Assembly (NCBI GenBank): GCA_963676235.1
Contig: OY781044.1
Location: 1,116,001-1,180,000 of the forward strand
Direction: 5' to 3'
DNA: 64,000 bases
From: JALNYB01 sp963676235
Lineage (GTDB): Archaea > Thermoplasmatota > Thermoplasmata > Methanomassiliicoccales > Methanomethylophilaceae
Shown here: piece by piece, positions 17,445 to 26,544 of the stretch
Layout: every line of letters begins with the position of its first letter
Position numbering within the stretch: position 1 is the first letter of the stretch
Made by a program: the position numbers and the translations under genes
Notes under the pieces: generated by a model
Database searches by the model: none
What the model saw: the letters and a program-made list of their open reading frames with translations, nothing else
Told to the model about the DNA's origin: nothing

Positions 17445-17657
17445 ATGGCAGAAGCTAAACATTCAGTAGACATTAAGATATGCGATGTGGCAGGTTGCGA
17501 CAAGGAGTATGAGAGATCATTGAACATCAAACAGGTGGCTCAGACGACTTTGAAACTCAAATCTAACGATCTGCGCAACGTACATTTGTGTAAAGAACAT
17601 TACAAAGATTTCAAGAAAGAAACCAAGACCAACAGAGAACTAGATTCAGTTTATTGA
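17445..17657 (+). CDS. Small putative zinc-binding protein
   Basis: 70 charged residues with C13-x4-C18 and, thirty residues later, C49-x2-H52, a spacing that could bind one zinc ion. The protein is otherwise lysine-rich and may bind nucleic acid (inference). I do not recognise the family. AGGAT lies immediately upstream. It is followed after 11 bp by RNase Z, so the two are probably co-transcribed. Confidence 0.65.
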   Translation: MAEAKHSVDIKICDVAGCDKEYERSLNIKQVAQTTLKLKSNDLRNVHLCKEHYKDFKKETKTNRELDSVY

Positions 17658-17668
17658 TCGGAGTCTAG

Positions 17669-18580
17669 ATGTTAGATCTTTTGTTCTTAGGCACCGGTGC
17701 TAGTGTGCCGTCTAGGGACAGAGCGCTTCCCTGCGTGGCTGTCAGGGTTGGCAGGGACATCATCCTTTTTGACTGCGGAGAAGGCTCACAAAGGCAGATG
17801 ATGATATCTCCATGGTCTTTTATGAAGGTTACAGGTATTTTTATAACACACATGCACGGGGATCATATTCTTGGTCTTCCTGGTCTTCTTCAGACAATGG
17901 GTCTTTCCGGAAGGAAGGACCCTTTGATAGTCTGTGGGCCCAAGGGCTTCAAAGCAGGCTTAATAGGAGTCCTTTCAGTATGCGAAGGAAAAATCTCATA
18001 TGATTTGGACATTAGGGAGTTGGAACCCGAAGATACAATTCATTTCAAGAAATTCACTATATCATCCTTCAAAACAGAGCATAATACAAGTTCTTTGGGA
18101 TATGTATTGAGAGAAACGGGACTTAGAGGAAAGTTCGATGAGGTGAAGGCAAAGGGATTTGGTATTGTTCCGGGTCCGGATTTTGCTAGAATACAGAAAG
18201 GGGAGACCGTTAACGGTGTGACGCCGGAGATGATAATGGGCCCGGAAAGGCCAGGATGTTCTATTGTTTATTCTGGAGACACTATTCCCTGTGAACCCTT
18301 ATTCAACGCGGCGAAGGATGCGCTTGTACTTATCCACGAGTCTACTTATTCTCATGATGATATTGATCTTGCAAAAGAACATTGGCATTCTACTGCTACG
18401 CAGGCAGCTATAACGGCAAGAGATGCGGGATGCGCGTCATTGATACTCATACATGTGAGTAATCGTTATGACGATCGTAAACTAATAGAGAATGAAGCTA
18501 AGAAGATATTTGAGAATACATTTTTAGTGGATGATATGGCCATGTTCACCGTTACAAAGGATTGCGTCAAACAAGTTTGA
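17669..18580 (+). CDS. rnz: Ribonuclease Z (tRNA 3' processing)
   Basis: A 303-residue metallo-beta-lactamase-fold endonuclease that removes 3' trailers from tRNA precursors. Metal motif H61-M-H63-G-D65-H66 and downstream TEHNTSSLGY, SGDT and HSTATQAAITARDAG with its His are present. LGTGASVP at the N terminus is typical. Its last 14 bp overlap the convergent HTH-CBS gene. Confidence 0.95.
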   Translation: MLDLLFLGTGASVPSRDRALPCVAVRVGRDIILFDCGEGSQRQMMISPWSFMKVTGIFITHMHGDHILGLPGLLQTMGLSGRKDPLIVCGPKGFKAGLIGVLSVCEGKISYDLDIRELEPEDTIHFKKFTISSFKTEHNTSSLGYVLRETGLRGKFDEVKAKGFGIVPGPDFARIQKGETVNGVTPEMIMGPERPGCSIVYSGDTIPCEPLFNAAKDALVLIHESTYSHDDIDLAKEHWHSTATQAAITARDAGCASLILIHVSNRYDDRKLIENEAKKIFENTFLVDDMAMFTVTKDCVKQV

Positions 18581-19130
18581 GCATATCAGCGTTTGTTATA
18601 ACACCGATTATCTTTCCTTTTTTAGCTACTAGGACCGCATTGCAATCTGACATCATAGTCGTCACTGAGGTAATCGAAGTATTTTCTGTGACTACGGGAA
18701 ATGATTCATCCATGATGTTTGATACGATAGCATCTTTCAGTTCTTCCATGGTCTTTCCTTTTCTGAGGAGGTCGAATATTCCTCTTTCGGATACACTTCC
18801 CACGGGCGTATCTCCTGCCAATACAGGTAATTGCGAGAAACCCGTGGTTCTCATGAGTTCTGTAGCCGTGTGCACTTTCGCAGTGCTTTGTATGGTCACG
18901 ACATCTTTTGATGCGACATCTGATGCCGTTATATCTCTTCTTCCGTCGTGGTGCATACGTTCTAGTGTTTCAAAGAGTGTCACGACAGTATCGTAACTTG
19001 CTGCGATCCTTCCCCTTTCTATCTTTGCGATAGTGCTTTGGCTTATTCCGGATTCGTGTGCCAATTCTGTCTGTGTTATATCAAGGGTCTTCCTGATCTT
19101 TCTAATTTCGGAAGCGGAAGGGAATTTCAT
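18567..19130 (-). CDS. HTH (XRE)-CBS domain regulator
   Basis: 187 residues: an XRE-type helix-turn-helix (about 5-55, with TQTELAHESGISQSTIAKIERGR split by the turn) followed by a pair of CBS domains (about 70-187) that in this family bind adenosyl ligands such as AMP or SAM. ATG at 19128-19130 gives the normal N terminus; no ribosome site is visible, so it may be leaderless. It is divergent from metK with a 123 bp gap, which makes control of metK or sensing of SAM attractive but unproven. Confidence 0.85.
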   Translation of the reverse strand: MKFPSASEIRKIRKTLDITQTELAHESGISQSTIAKIERGRIAASYDTVVTLFETLERMHHDGRRDITASDVASKDVVTIQSTAKVHTATELMRTTGFSQLPVLAGDTPVGSVSERGIFDLLRKGKTMEELKDAIVSNIMDESFPVVTENTSITSVTTMMSDCNAVLVAKKGKIIGVITNADMLKLV

Positions 19131-19253
19131 ATAGATGTAATCAAAATATTCATATAAGAATACATTTGTCAATTTTGTTTATTAACAAAGAATTATTACT
19201 ACGTCTCGAATCAAATCTATCACCGAATAATTTCGGCAAATGGAGATATAAAT

Positions 19254-20480
19254 ATGGCTAAGAAGAATATCTATGTAAATGGCGTGAATGAGATCCCCCT
19301 TCCCGAGAGGAAGATCGAGATCGTAGAAAGAAAAGGAATCGGTCACCCAGATAGTGTTGCGGATGCACTCGCAGAAGAAGTATCAAGGGCACTCTGTAAG
19401 ATGTACATCAAAGAGGTTGGACATGTTCTTCATCACAACACCGATGAGACACAGATCTGCGCAGGACAGGCAGCACCTAAGTTCGGTGGCGGATGTATAA
19501 TCGATCCTTCGTACATTCTCCTGGTAGGACGTACAACAACACACATCGATGATGGAAATGATGTAAAATCTCTTCCATGTAAACCTGTTGCACTTGCAGC
19601 AGCCAGGAAATATCTTGATAAGACTTTCCCAAATCTAGACATAGATTCTGAGGTAGTTGTCGATGCAAGGATAGGAATGGGTTCAGATGACCTTACCGGC
19701 GTTTATAAAGCATCAGGTCACCTCGCAAACGATACCTCATTCGGTGTTGGCTATGCTCCATTCTCAATAACAGATAAGCTCACCTTAAAAACAGAAGAAT
19801 TCATCAACGGAAAGATGAAAAAGAAGATTCCCGCATCAGGACAGGATGTCAAGGTCATGGCATCAAGGGTTAACAACAAAGTTACACTCACTGTTGCCTG
19901 TGCAATGATCGATAAATATATCGAGGACGCGGGGGCATACGAATCCAATATCAAACAGATGTACGATGAGATCTACGACAACGGTTTGAAGATCATCGGA
20001 GATCAGAAGGTCGATCTCAAGATCGATATTAACACTGGTGATGATTACAAGAGAAAAGTCTATTATCTCACATGTACCGGAATGTCTCAGGAAATGGGAG
20101 ATGACGGATCCGTAGGAAGAGGAAACAGATGTAATGGTTTGATCACACCATATAGGCCAATGTCTATGGAAGCAACTTCGGGAAAGAACCCCATCACACA
20201 TATCGGAAAGATCTACAATATCATGTCTAAACTCATAGCAGATGATGTTGCAAAGAAAGTCACTGATGAAGCAGAGATCCGTGTAAGGCTTCTTTCACAG
20301 ATCGGAAAGCCTGTTTCTGAGCCTCTCAACGCATCAGTCGACATTGTTGCACAGAGTATGGATTCTAATCCTAAGTTCCATACATGGAAATCTGAGGCGG
20401 AGGCCATTACAGCAGATTGGTTGGATAATGTTGATAAGGTAACAGAGCTTATCGTCAACGGTAAGGTTAGGACATTCTGA
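19254..20480 (+). CDS. mat: S-adenosylmethionine synthetase, archaeal type
   Basis: A 408-residue archaeal methionine adenosyltransferase (distinct from bacterial MetK). Visible blocks are RKGIGHPDSVADALAEEVS near 27, HHNTDETQICAGQ near 62, FGGGCIIDP, GMGSDDL and DDGSVGRGNRCNGLI near 290. GGAGATATAA precedes the ATG. SAM supplies radical enzymes such as PylB and methyl transfer reactions. Confidence 0.95.
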   Translation: MAKKNIYVNGVNEIPLPERKIEIVERKGIGHPDSVADALAEEVSRALCKMYIKEVGHVLHHNTDETQICAGQAAPKFGGGCIIDPSYILLVGRTTTHIDDGNDVKSLPCKPVALAAARKYLDKTFPNLDIDSEVVVDARIGMGSDDLTGVYKASGHLANDTSFGVGYAPFSITDKLTLKTEEFINGKMKKKIPASGQDVKVMASRVNNKVTLTVACAMIDKYIEDAGAYESNIKQMYDEIYDNGLKIIGDQKVDLKIDINTGDDYKRKVYYLTCTGMSQEMGDDGSVGRGNRCNGLITPYRPMSMEATSGKNPITHIGKIYNIMSKLIADDVAKKVTDEAEIRVRLLSQIGKPVSEPLNASVDIVAQSMDSNPKFHTWKSEAEAITADWLDNVDKVTELIVNGKVRTF

Positions 20481-20518
20481 TTTATATCGAATGAAGTGGC
20501 TTTAGGATACCGTTAAAC

Positions 20519-21103
20519 ATGAAGATAATGGAAGTTCCCCAGTTCGGACCGATGTTTCGTTTCAGTGATGCGAATATCTATTGGGCGCTTTACCTGCTTT
20601 CTGATGGAAGAAGGATAGGCAGGAAGAAACTCGCAGATATGGTAGGTATCGGCGAGGGAAGTATGCGCAGGATAGTTGATACACTGAAGGAATGGGGTTT
20701 CATCCTCGTCAAACAGACGGGGATAACCATTACCAAAGCAGGCATGTCTTTCCTTGATCAGATACCCGTTAGGATCGTTGATGTGCAACTTGGAGAATCG
20801 ACTGTGGGTGAGTTCACTCAGGGTGTTGTAGTCCTCGGTGTTTCGAGCAAGATCCACAACGGTATGCAACAACGTGACGCAGGCATAAAAGTAGGTGCAC
20901 AAGGCTGTACAACCGTTGTGATCAGGGAGGGTGTCCTTTTGATACCCCCTGATTGGAACCTCGATCGCGAGAGTCCTGAGATCGCTTACAGGATACGTAA
21001 AGATGCAGGATTGACTCAAGATGATGTTCTAATCGTCGGAAGCGGTCAAACTCATTCAATGGCCGTAGAAGCGGCTCTTAACGCGGCATTTGAACTTATC
21101 TGA
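20519..21103 (+). CDS. Winged-helix protein with DUF4443 domain
   Basis: 194 residues: an N-terminal winged helix (about 18-75; GRRIGRKKLADMVGIGEGSMR then a wing) and a C-terminal DUF4443-like domain (about 80-190; GVVVLGVSSKIHNGMQQRDAGIKVGA is the conserved middle part, here crossing residues 108-133). It is probably a DNA-binding regulator. AGGAT precedes the ATG. Another frame is open on the opposite strand over the whole gene but has no domain and is taken as a shadow. Confidence 0.75.
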   Translation: MKIMEVPQFGPMFRFSDANIYWALYLLSDGRRIGRKKLADMVGIGEGSMRRIVDTLKEWGFILVKQTGITITKAGMSFLDQIPVRIVDVQLGESTVGEFTQGVVVLGVSSKIHNGMQQRDAGIKVGAQGCTTVVIREGVLLIPPDWNLDRESPEIAYRIRKDAGLTQDDVLIVGSGQTHSMAVEAALNAAFELI

Positions 21104-21142
21104 AAGTAAAACTATTTCCAATTCTAAATTTTTACAAGTCCT

Positions 21143-22105
21143 ATGAAACACCTCTATAGTTTTTCTGTATGTCAGCCCCTCACGGAGCTGTCGGAAAATG
21201 TATCAGAGATATCTTCGCGTTTGAAGTTTATCGGATGCGATGGATTGGAATTGTTAACATTGTTTGAAAATGTTCCAGAGCAGTATATTCCATATTCTCC
21301 TTCCGTACATCTTCCTTTTGCTATTGATTGGTACAGAGCTTGGTGCGGTAAGACTCCCAAGGATGAGTTCGATGAAGATAACGTGAAATATGTTCTTTTT
21401 GGAAGAGATAGAGAAGAGATAGTGAGGAATGTTCGTTCGGGTATCGTCTTTGCTTCTGTCTTAAGACCGGCTTATGGTGTCATGCACGCCGGGAATACGA
21501 ATATAGATCAGGTGATGTCACGTAAACATACAGATGATGATCACAAGGTCCTCGACGCATTCTGTGATATGATGAACCAGGTTGTTTCTGAATTTCCAAA
21601 TGGAGAACCGCCGTTTAAGATAGCATTTGAGAATCTTTGGTGGTCTGGACTCAAATTGAAGGAACCGTGGGAATACAAGCTTATAGAGAATAAGATAGAA
21701 TTTGATAATTGGGGATTTTGTCTTGATACAGGACATATGATGAACACTCTTTCCGATGCATACAACGAGACATCTGTGATTGACAGCCTGTTAAAGATAT
21801 TCGATAGATTCCCGATAGATATGAAGGAACGTATTGGAACGATGCATTTTCATATGAGTACGTCTGCAGAATATAGGAACACATTCGAAATTTCGGAGCG
21901 TCCCAGATCAGAGTCTATTCTCAAGACTATAGAGAGATCATATCCTCATGTCATGAAAATAGATCAACACAGACCGTTTACAGACTCCAGATGTATACAG
22001 TTGGTAGAAGCGCTGGAACCGGATTTTGTAACACATGAAATGGTAGGGGCAGGATCTAAGGACCCAATAGCCGATTTCGTTCAACAACGTTCTCTGTTTA
22101 GATGA
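21143..22105 (+). CDS. TIM-barrel sugar-phosphate isomerase/epimerase-like protein
   Basis: 320 residues of the xylose isomerase-like TIM barrel superfamily (AP endonuclease 2 / sugar epimerase clan). Metal-binding positions are suggested by AFENLWW near 158, CLDTGHMMN near 194, MHFHMS near 234 and KIDQHRPF near 273. Its substrate is unknown and no sugar genes adjoin it. No ribosome site is visible before the ATG. Confidence 0.65.
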   Translation: MKHLYSFSVCQPLTELSENVSEISSRLKFIGCDGLELLTLFENVPEQYIPYSPSVHLPFAIDWYRAWCGKTPKDEFDEDNVKYVLFGRDREEIVRNVRSGIVFASVLRPAYGVMHAGNTNIDQVMSRKHTDDDHKVLDAFCDMMNQVVSEFPNGEPPFKIAFENLWWSGLKLKEPWEYKLIENKIEFDNWGFCLDTGHMMNTLSDAYNETSVIDSLLKIFDRFPIDMKERIGTMHFHMSTSAEYRNTFEISERPRSESILKTIERSYPHVMKIDQHRPFTDSRCIQLVEALEPDFVTHEMVGAGSKDPIADFVQQRSLFR

Positions 22106-22163
22106 TGTTCTGTCGAATCCTATAAATAATACTTCTATAATGAGACTGCCAGAGGAATAAAAG

Positions 22164-22313
22164 ATGGCACGCTTCAAAGAGGCCGAACACAGGCTCCTTG
22201 ACAAATCCGTTTGCATGAATTGCTACGCAACGAACCCACCAAAGGCAGCTAAATGTCGTAAATGTGGATATAGCAATCTCAGGCCTAAGGCTAAAGAGAG
22301 CAGGAAGCAGTAA
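22164..22313 (+). CDS. rpl40e: 50S ribosomal protein L40e
   Basis: A 49-residue zinc protein, MARFKEAEHRLLDKSVCMNC start, with C17-x2-C20 and C31-x2-C34 and a Lys/Arg-rich tail, matching archaeal L40e. AGAGGAATAAAAG precedes the ATG. Two hairpins follow the stop. Confidence 0.93.
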   Translation: MARFKEAEHRLLDKSVCMNCYATNPPKAAKCRKCGYSNLRPKAKESRKQ

Positions 22314-22334
22314 ATCTGCTTCAATTCATTTTTT

Positions 22335-22379
22335 CGGTCGTGCGGCCGATTTCATTTGCTTGAGCTTCGGCTCTGCAAA
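22335..22379 (+). terminator. Double hairpin after L40e
   Basis: CGGTC (22335-22339) pairs with GGCCG (22344-22348). Then TTTGC-TT-GAGC-TTCG-GCTC-T-GCAAA (22355-22379) forms a second hairpin with a stable TTCG tetraloop. Confidence 0.6.
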
Positions 22380-22472
22380 TTGTTATTAATCACACTATAG
22401 ATATTTTTACGTGTTTTAATATAGTTCAAAGATAGTCTAGAATTTAGGCATCCGTTCCTAGGAAGTATTTGG

Positions 22473-23384
22473 ATGAAGGTTTTGATTATTGATGACAACG
22501 TCGCCATCCAGGAGATCTTGAAGGAGATCTTGATTGATGCTGATTATGAGATAGAGATTGCAGATACTGCAGATACTGCAGTAGGCAAAGCGGTCAGTTC
22601 TGAATATGATTTCATAATTCTTGATGTGGATATGTTAGGAGGAGATGGCTTCGGTATCATCGATAGAGTCCATGAGGAAGACGTATCTAGAAAAATGAGT
22701 GTTATAATTCTAAGGACTGGAGATGAGCAGATTCCAACAGATAATGCATTCATCAAAGGTCACATACAAAAACCATTCAAATCATCGGATGTATTAGAAG
22801 CTATAGATGCGGTAAAAGCCCTAAGTATGCCACAAGAGGAAGTGGTTAAACCGAAAAAAGAATATCGTCATTCTAAAAAGAAAGACGCAGTTCAGACTGT
22901 AAAAAGTCTTGCTGAGAGAAAGATTGTATTTGGAGAATCATATGTTCTTTTTGAGGACAGTTCCAAAGCCGTTGCTGATGTGATACTTTCATTCGGCCAG
23001 GAAGGATATGATATCATGTTGATAACATCTGGAAAGGTAAAGGCTACGCAGGAGCGGTATAGGGGCTTTAATATTGACATACGTACGCTATCATCTAAGC
23101 CCAGAGGCGGATATTTCAATGTCTATAAACTTGGAACGATGATATCAAACATAATTTCCTTTGTGAATGAAAAGGAACGTCCAGTAATAGTATTCGACAA
23201 TCTTAATCAGTTGATCGATAGGAATGGACTGAATTCTGTGTTCATGATGTTACACCAGGTCTTTTTGGTCAAGACAGATAAAAAATATACTTTTGTGGTT
23301 TCAGTTAGCGCAAGGGATTTCACAGAGAAGGATAAGAAGATTCTTTTGGATCACTTGAATTATTATAATCCGATTGAGGAATAA
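22473..23384 (+). CDS. Response regulator receiver domain fused to DUF835
   Basis: 303 residues. Residues 1-115 form a CheY-like receiver: the acidic DD at 7-8, phosphoacceptor Asp near 50 in ILDVDM, and the KPF lysine near 108. A Lys-rich linker (about 125-150) leads to a DUF835 domain (about 155-300; SYVLFEDSSKAVADVI, VIVFDNLNQLIDRNG). DUF835 is common in archaeal signalling proteins but its activity is unknown. No histidine kinase is nearby. Enolase starts 2 bp after its stop, which is an unexpected partner. Confidence 0.8.
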   Translation: MKVLIIDDNVAIQEILKEILIDADYEIEIADTADTAVGKAVSSEYDFIILDVDMLGGDGFGIIDRVHEEDVSRKMSVIILRTGDEQIPTDNAFIKGHIQKPFKSSDVLEAIDAVKALSMPQEEVVKPKKEYRHSKKKDAVQTVKSLAERKIVFGESYVLFEDSSKAVADVILSFGQEGYDIMLITSGKVKATQERYRGFNIDIRTLSSKPRGGYFNVYKLGTMISNIISFVNEKERPVIVFDNLNQLIDRNGLNSVFMMLHQVFLVKTDKKYTFVVSVSARDFTEKDKKILLDHLNYYNPIEE

Positions 23385-23386
23385 TC

Positions 23387-24655
23387 ATGATGAAGATCGA
23401 GAAAGTTTGGGCAAGAGAAATATTGGATTCCAGAGGGAATCCCACTGTTGAAGTTGAAGTGACCGTTCACGGTCATAAGATTGTTGCTTCTGCACCTTCA
23501 GGGGCATCCACAGGAACATGGGAAGCATATGAGCTTCGTGATGGTGAAAAAAGATACGGCGGAAAGGGAGTTCAGAAAGCCGTTGAGAATGTTCGTAACG
23601 ATATTAATAAAGTATTGATGGGAATGGATCCTACGGATCAGAGGGCTGTAGATGATGCACTCATTGATCTAGATGGTACAGATAATAAGAAGAAACTTGG
23701 CGGAAATGCTACAACAGCAGTATCGTTCGCAGTGGCCAAAGCAGGTGCAATGGTAGATGGCATATCTGTTTATCAGCACATCGGAAAAGATCATGTTACC
23801 CTTCCGGTGCCCATGTTCAATATAATCAATGGTGGAAAGCATGCAGGCGGAGATTTGAAGATACAAGAATGTATGATCATTCCGGCTGGTGCACCGTCGT
23901 TTTCAGAATGTCTCAGGATGTCTTCCGAAATATACATGGAATTAAAATCCATTCTCAAAAAGAAATATGGTGCTAGTGCTGTGAATATTGGAGATGAGGG
24001 TGGATTCGCGCCTCCACTCAACACAGTATCCGAAGCATTAGAAACTATCGTAGGTGCAATTTCAGGTTCTGGATACTCTCCAGGAAAAGATGTTTTTCTA
24101 TCCATTGATGCAGCGTCTTCAGAATTCTACGATAATGGTGTCTATGAAGTTGATGGAATGAAGCTTACAGCAGGAGAACTTGCAGATCATTACAAGGCTT
24201 TGACGAAGAGTTATCCACTAATAAGCATCGAGGATCCGTTTCAGGAAGATGATTTCGATACCACTGCAGAATTGACAAAGATGATAGGCAGGAAAGTGCA
24301 GATCGTAGGCGACGATCTATTTGTTACCAATACTAGGCGCCTTTGCAAAGGTATCGAAATGGGTGCAGCTAACGCACTTCTCTTGAAGGTCAATCAGATC
24401 GGAACCATTTCTGAGGCCGGAGATGCGGCTCAGATGAGCTTTGACAATGGATATAATGTCATCGTATCTCATCGTTCTGGAGAAACAGAGGATACAACAA
24501 TTGCAGATCTGTCTGTCGGATGGGGATCAGGAGAGATCAAGACCGGAGCACCGGCTCGTGGAGAAAGGACAGCAAAATACAATCGTCTTCTTAGAATCGA
24601 GGAGGAGCTCGGTTCAAAGGCCAAGTTCCTAGGAAAGAAAGTTTTCAAAATTTGA
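23387..24655 (+). CDS. eno: Enolase
   Basis: A 422-residue enolase converting 2-phosphoglycerate to phosphoenolpyruvate. Seen are ILDSRGNPTVEVEV, APSGASTGTWEA, the metal-ligand regions LSIDAASSE, SIEDPF and VGDDLFVTN, and the active-site SHRSGETEDTTIADL near 363. GAGGA precedes two adjacent ATGs (23387 and 23390); either may start. It is followed by pncB after 9 bp. Confidence 0.96.
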   Translation: MMKIEKVWAREILDSRGNPTVEVEVTVHGHKIVASAPSGASTGTWEAYELRDGEKRYGGKGVQKAVENVRNDINKVLMGMDPTDQRAVDDALIDLDGTDNKKKLGGNATTAVSFAVAKAGAMVDGISVYQHIGKDHVTLPVPMFNIINGGKHAGGDLKIQECMIIPAGAPSFSECLRMSSEIYMELKSILKKKYGASAVNIGDEGGFAPPLNTVSEALETIVGAISGSGYSPGKDVFLSIDAASSEFYDNGVYEVDGMKLTAGELADHYKALTKSYPLISIEDPFQEDDFDTTAELTKMIGRKVQIVGDDLFVTNTRRLCKGIEMGAANALLLKVNQIGTISEAGDAAQMSFDNGYNVIVSHRSGETEDTTIADLSVGWGSGEIKTGAPARGERTAKYNRLLRIEEELGSKAKFLGKKVFKI

Positions 24656-24664
24656 TGTGATATC

Positions 24665-25852
24665 ATGGAAAAGCTGTTTATTGCCGATGATAAAGATGTA
24701 GCTGACGGATATACAATGGACGTTTATTTTGAACGTACCAAGCGCATCCTCGAGGCAAGCGGATTGGCAGATGTCAAAGTATGTGCAGAGTTCACAGGCA
24801 GTTCTCTTCCAAAAGGTTGGGATTGGGCTGTATTTTGCGGATTGGAAGAGGTTGTTCGTTTGATGGAAGGCCGTCCGATATCGATATCTGCAATTCCTGA
24901 GGGAACTATATTCAAGCCGAGGTCTGCCGAAAGTGTCAGAGTACCTTTGATGAACATATTCGGAAGATATACTGATTTTGGTGTCATGGAGACTGCGATG
25001 CTTGGTATGCTATGTCAGCCATCAGGTATCGCCACAGCGGCGGCCCGTGTGAAGATAGCTGCCAAGAACAAGACAGTGCTTGCATTCGGCAATAGAAGGA
25101 TGCATCCTGCTATAGCAGGGGTATTGGATCGTTCTTGTTACATAGGAGGCTGTGATGGTGTTTCTTCAAGAATGGGAGGAGACATAATCGGAAAAGAGCC
25201 GGTAGGAACAGTTCCTCATGCTTTGATGCTTCTAATGGGAAGTAATGAGGCGGCATTCAGGGCTTTTGATAAGATCATAGAACCAGAGGTGCCGCGTATT
25301 ATGCTTATCGATACATTCTCTGATGAACGTGCAGCAGCGTTAGATGCTTGTAGGATTATCAAGGACCTCAGAGGCGTAAGACTTGATACGCCAGGATCAA
25401 GAAGAGGAAGTTACAAAGAGCTCATCAATGAGGTCCGGTGGGAACTGGATATGCACGGATTCAAGGATGTCAGCATAATTGTGTCCGGAGGTCTTGATGA
25501 GAAATCCATTGCGGAGATCGTAGATACTAGTGTTTCAGGGTTCGGAGTCGGTACATCGATCAGCAATGCACCCACATTGGACCTTTCTATGGATATTGCA
25601 GAAAAAGATGGAGTTCCTGTATCCAAAAGAGGAAAGTTTGGTGGAAGGAAATATGCTTATCGTTGTCCAGCTTGTTTCGACATGGGCGTTTCGCTTTCAT
25701 CTGATGATGAAATCAAATGTAAATGCGGATGTATGATGCAGATGATAGAGAAAGAGGTCATGAAGAACGGGAAGCGTGTGGGGGAGGTCAGGACCCCCGA
25801 TGAGATCCGTTCTTATGTGCTTAAACAGCTCAAACAGATTGGAGAATTGTGA
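24665..25852 (+). CDS. pncB: Nicotinate phosphoribosyltransferase
   Basis: A 395-residue archaeal-type nicotinate phosphoribosyltransferase making nicotinate mononucleotide for NAD. Visible are DVYFERTK near 19-26, the FGNRRMHPAIAGVLDR core near 145, DTFSDERAA near 218 and the SGGLDEKSI phosphate-binding loop near 278, then FGVGTSISNAP. The C terminus carries a zinc-ribbon pattern CPAC...CKCGC near 335-355. It likely shares an operon with eno. Confidence 0.9.
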   Translation: MEKLFIADDKDVADGYTMDVYFERTKRILEASGLADVKVCAEFTGSSLPKGWDWAVFCGLEEVVRLMEGRPISISAIPEGTIFKPRSAESVRVPLMNIFGRYTDFGVMETAMLGMLCQPSGIATAAARVKIAAKNKTVLAFGNRRMHPAIAGVLDRSCYIGGCDGVSSRMGGDIIGKEPVGTVPHALMLLMGSNEAAFRAFDKIIEPEVPRIMLIDTFSDERAAALDACRIIKDLRGVRLDTPGSRRGSYKELINEVRWELDMHGFKDVSIIVSGGLDEKSIAEIVDTSVSGFGVGTSISNAPTLDLSMDIAEKDGVPVSKRGKFGGRKYAYRCPACFDMGVSLSSDDEIKCKCGCMMQMIEKEVMKNGKRVGEVRTPDEIRSYVLKQLKQIGEL

Positions 25853-26077
25853 CGAAACGTCATTTTTACGCTAAAAACTCCTTATTTTCATTATTTAAAC
25901 CTTTTTATAAAAAACACATGAATTCCGTCCAATTTATGTTGTTTAAATACCTTATTTTTCTTTGGTAACAGAAAGCTTATATCTCTTCTAGTGATAGTCA
26001 GAATTTGTATTTGTCTGTCGCGAAATAGGTGGGATCTTGACGCAAATAGCAAAGAAAAAAAACAGGGGTATTGCTAA

Positions 26078-26350
26078 TTGAATAACGATAGATCATTTGG
26101 TTCATCGATTCCATCCACAAAAGGACACATCTGCACGTTGGATAATGTCAGTGCCAGCAGTTTTTTGAAGATCTATTGTTCATGTGGTCGTATAATCGGT
26201 TTAGATAAATCTGAGATGAAAATAAAGATGAAACTCGGAAAGAGTCTCGAATGTGTTTCTTGTAGGAATGCGCGCATCTCACGTGAACTTGATGCTCTTG
26301 ACAAATCTTTTTATGGTGCAGAGGAAGAAGATACTTTTTGTGATTTTTGA
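26078..26350 (+). CDS. Small zinc-ribbon-like hypothetical protein
   Basis: 90 residues starting at TTG 26078 behind AGGGGT, with C34-S-C36 and C59-V-S-C62 separated by a Lys-rich stretch, a plausible zinc ribbon, and an acidic C terminus. I do not recognise the family. A TATA-like CTTATAT lies near 25976. It sits alone between pncB and the convergent topA. Confidence 0.55.
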   Translation: MNNDRSFGSSIPSTKGHICTLDNVSASSFLKIYCSCGRIIGLDKSEMKIKMKLGKSLECVSCRNARISRELDALDKSFYGAEEEDTFCDF

Positions 26351-26544
26351 TGAAATAACGGCTTCAATAAAAAGCAATTGAAGTAATACGTTTCATATAA
26401 TAAGTATGTACTAGAAAATACATTTCAAACCTGTAGTATTTAGTATTATCTTAACGGGTCTAACAATATTTTGACTCGTGGCATATGTCTCTTTTCCAAG
26501 GATCAAGTTAGACGCAATAATAAAAAAAGTTTAGATTTGAATTT

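Noticed and set aside
20513..21019. Long open frame on the minus strand opposite the winged-helix/DUF4443 gene
   Set aside because: It has no domain, ribosome site or sensible composition, and the plus strand encodes a recognisable protein.
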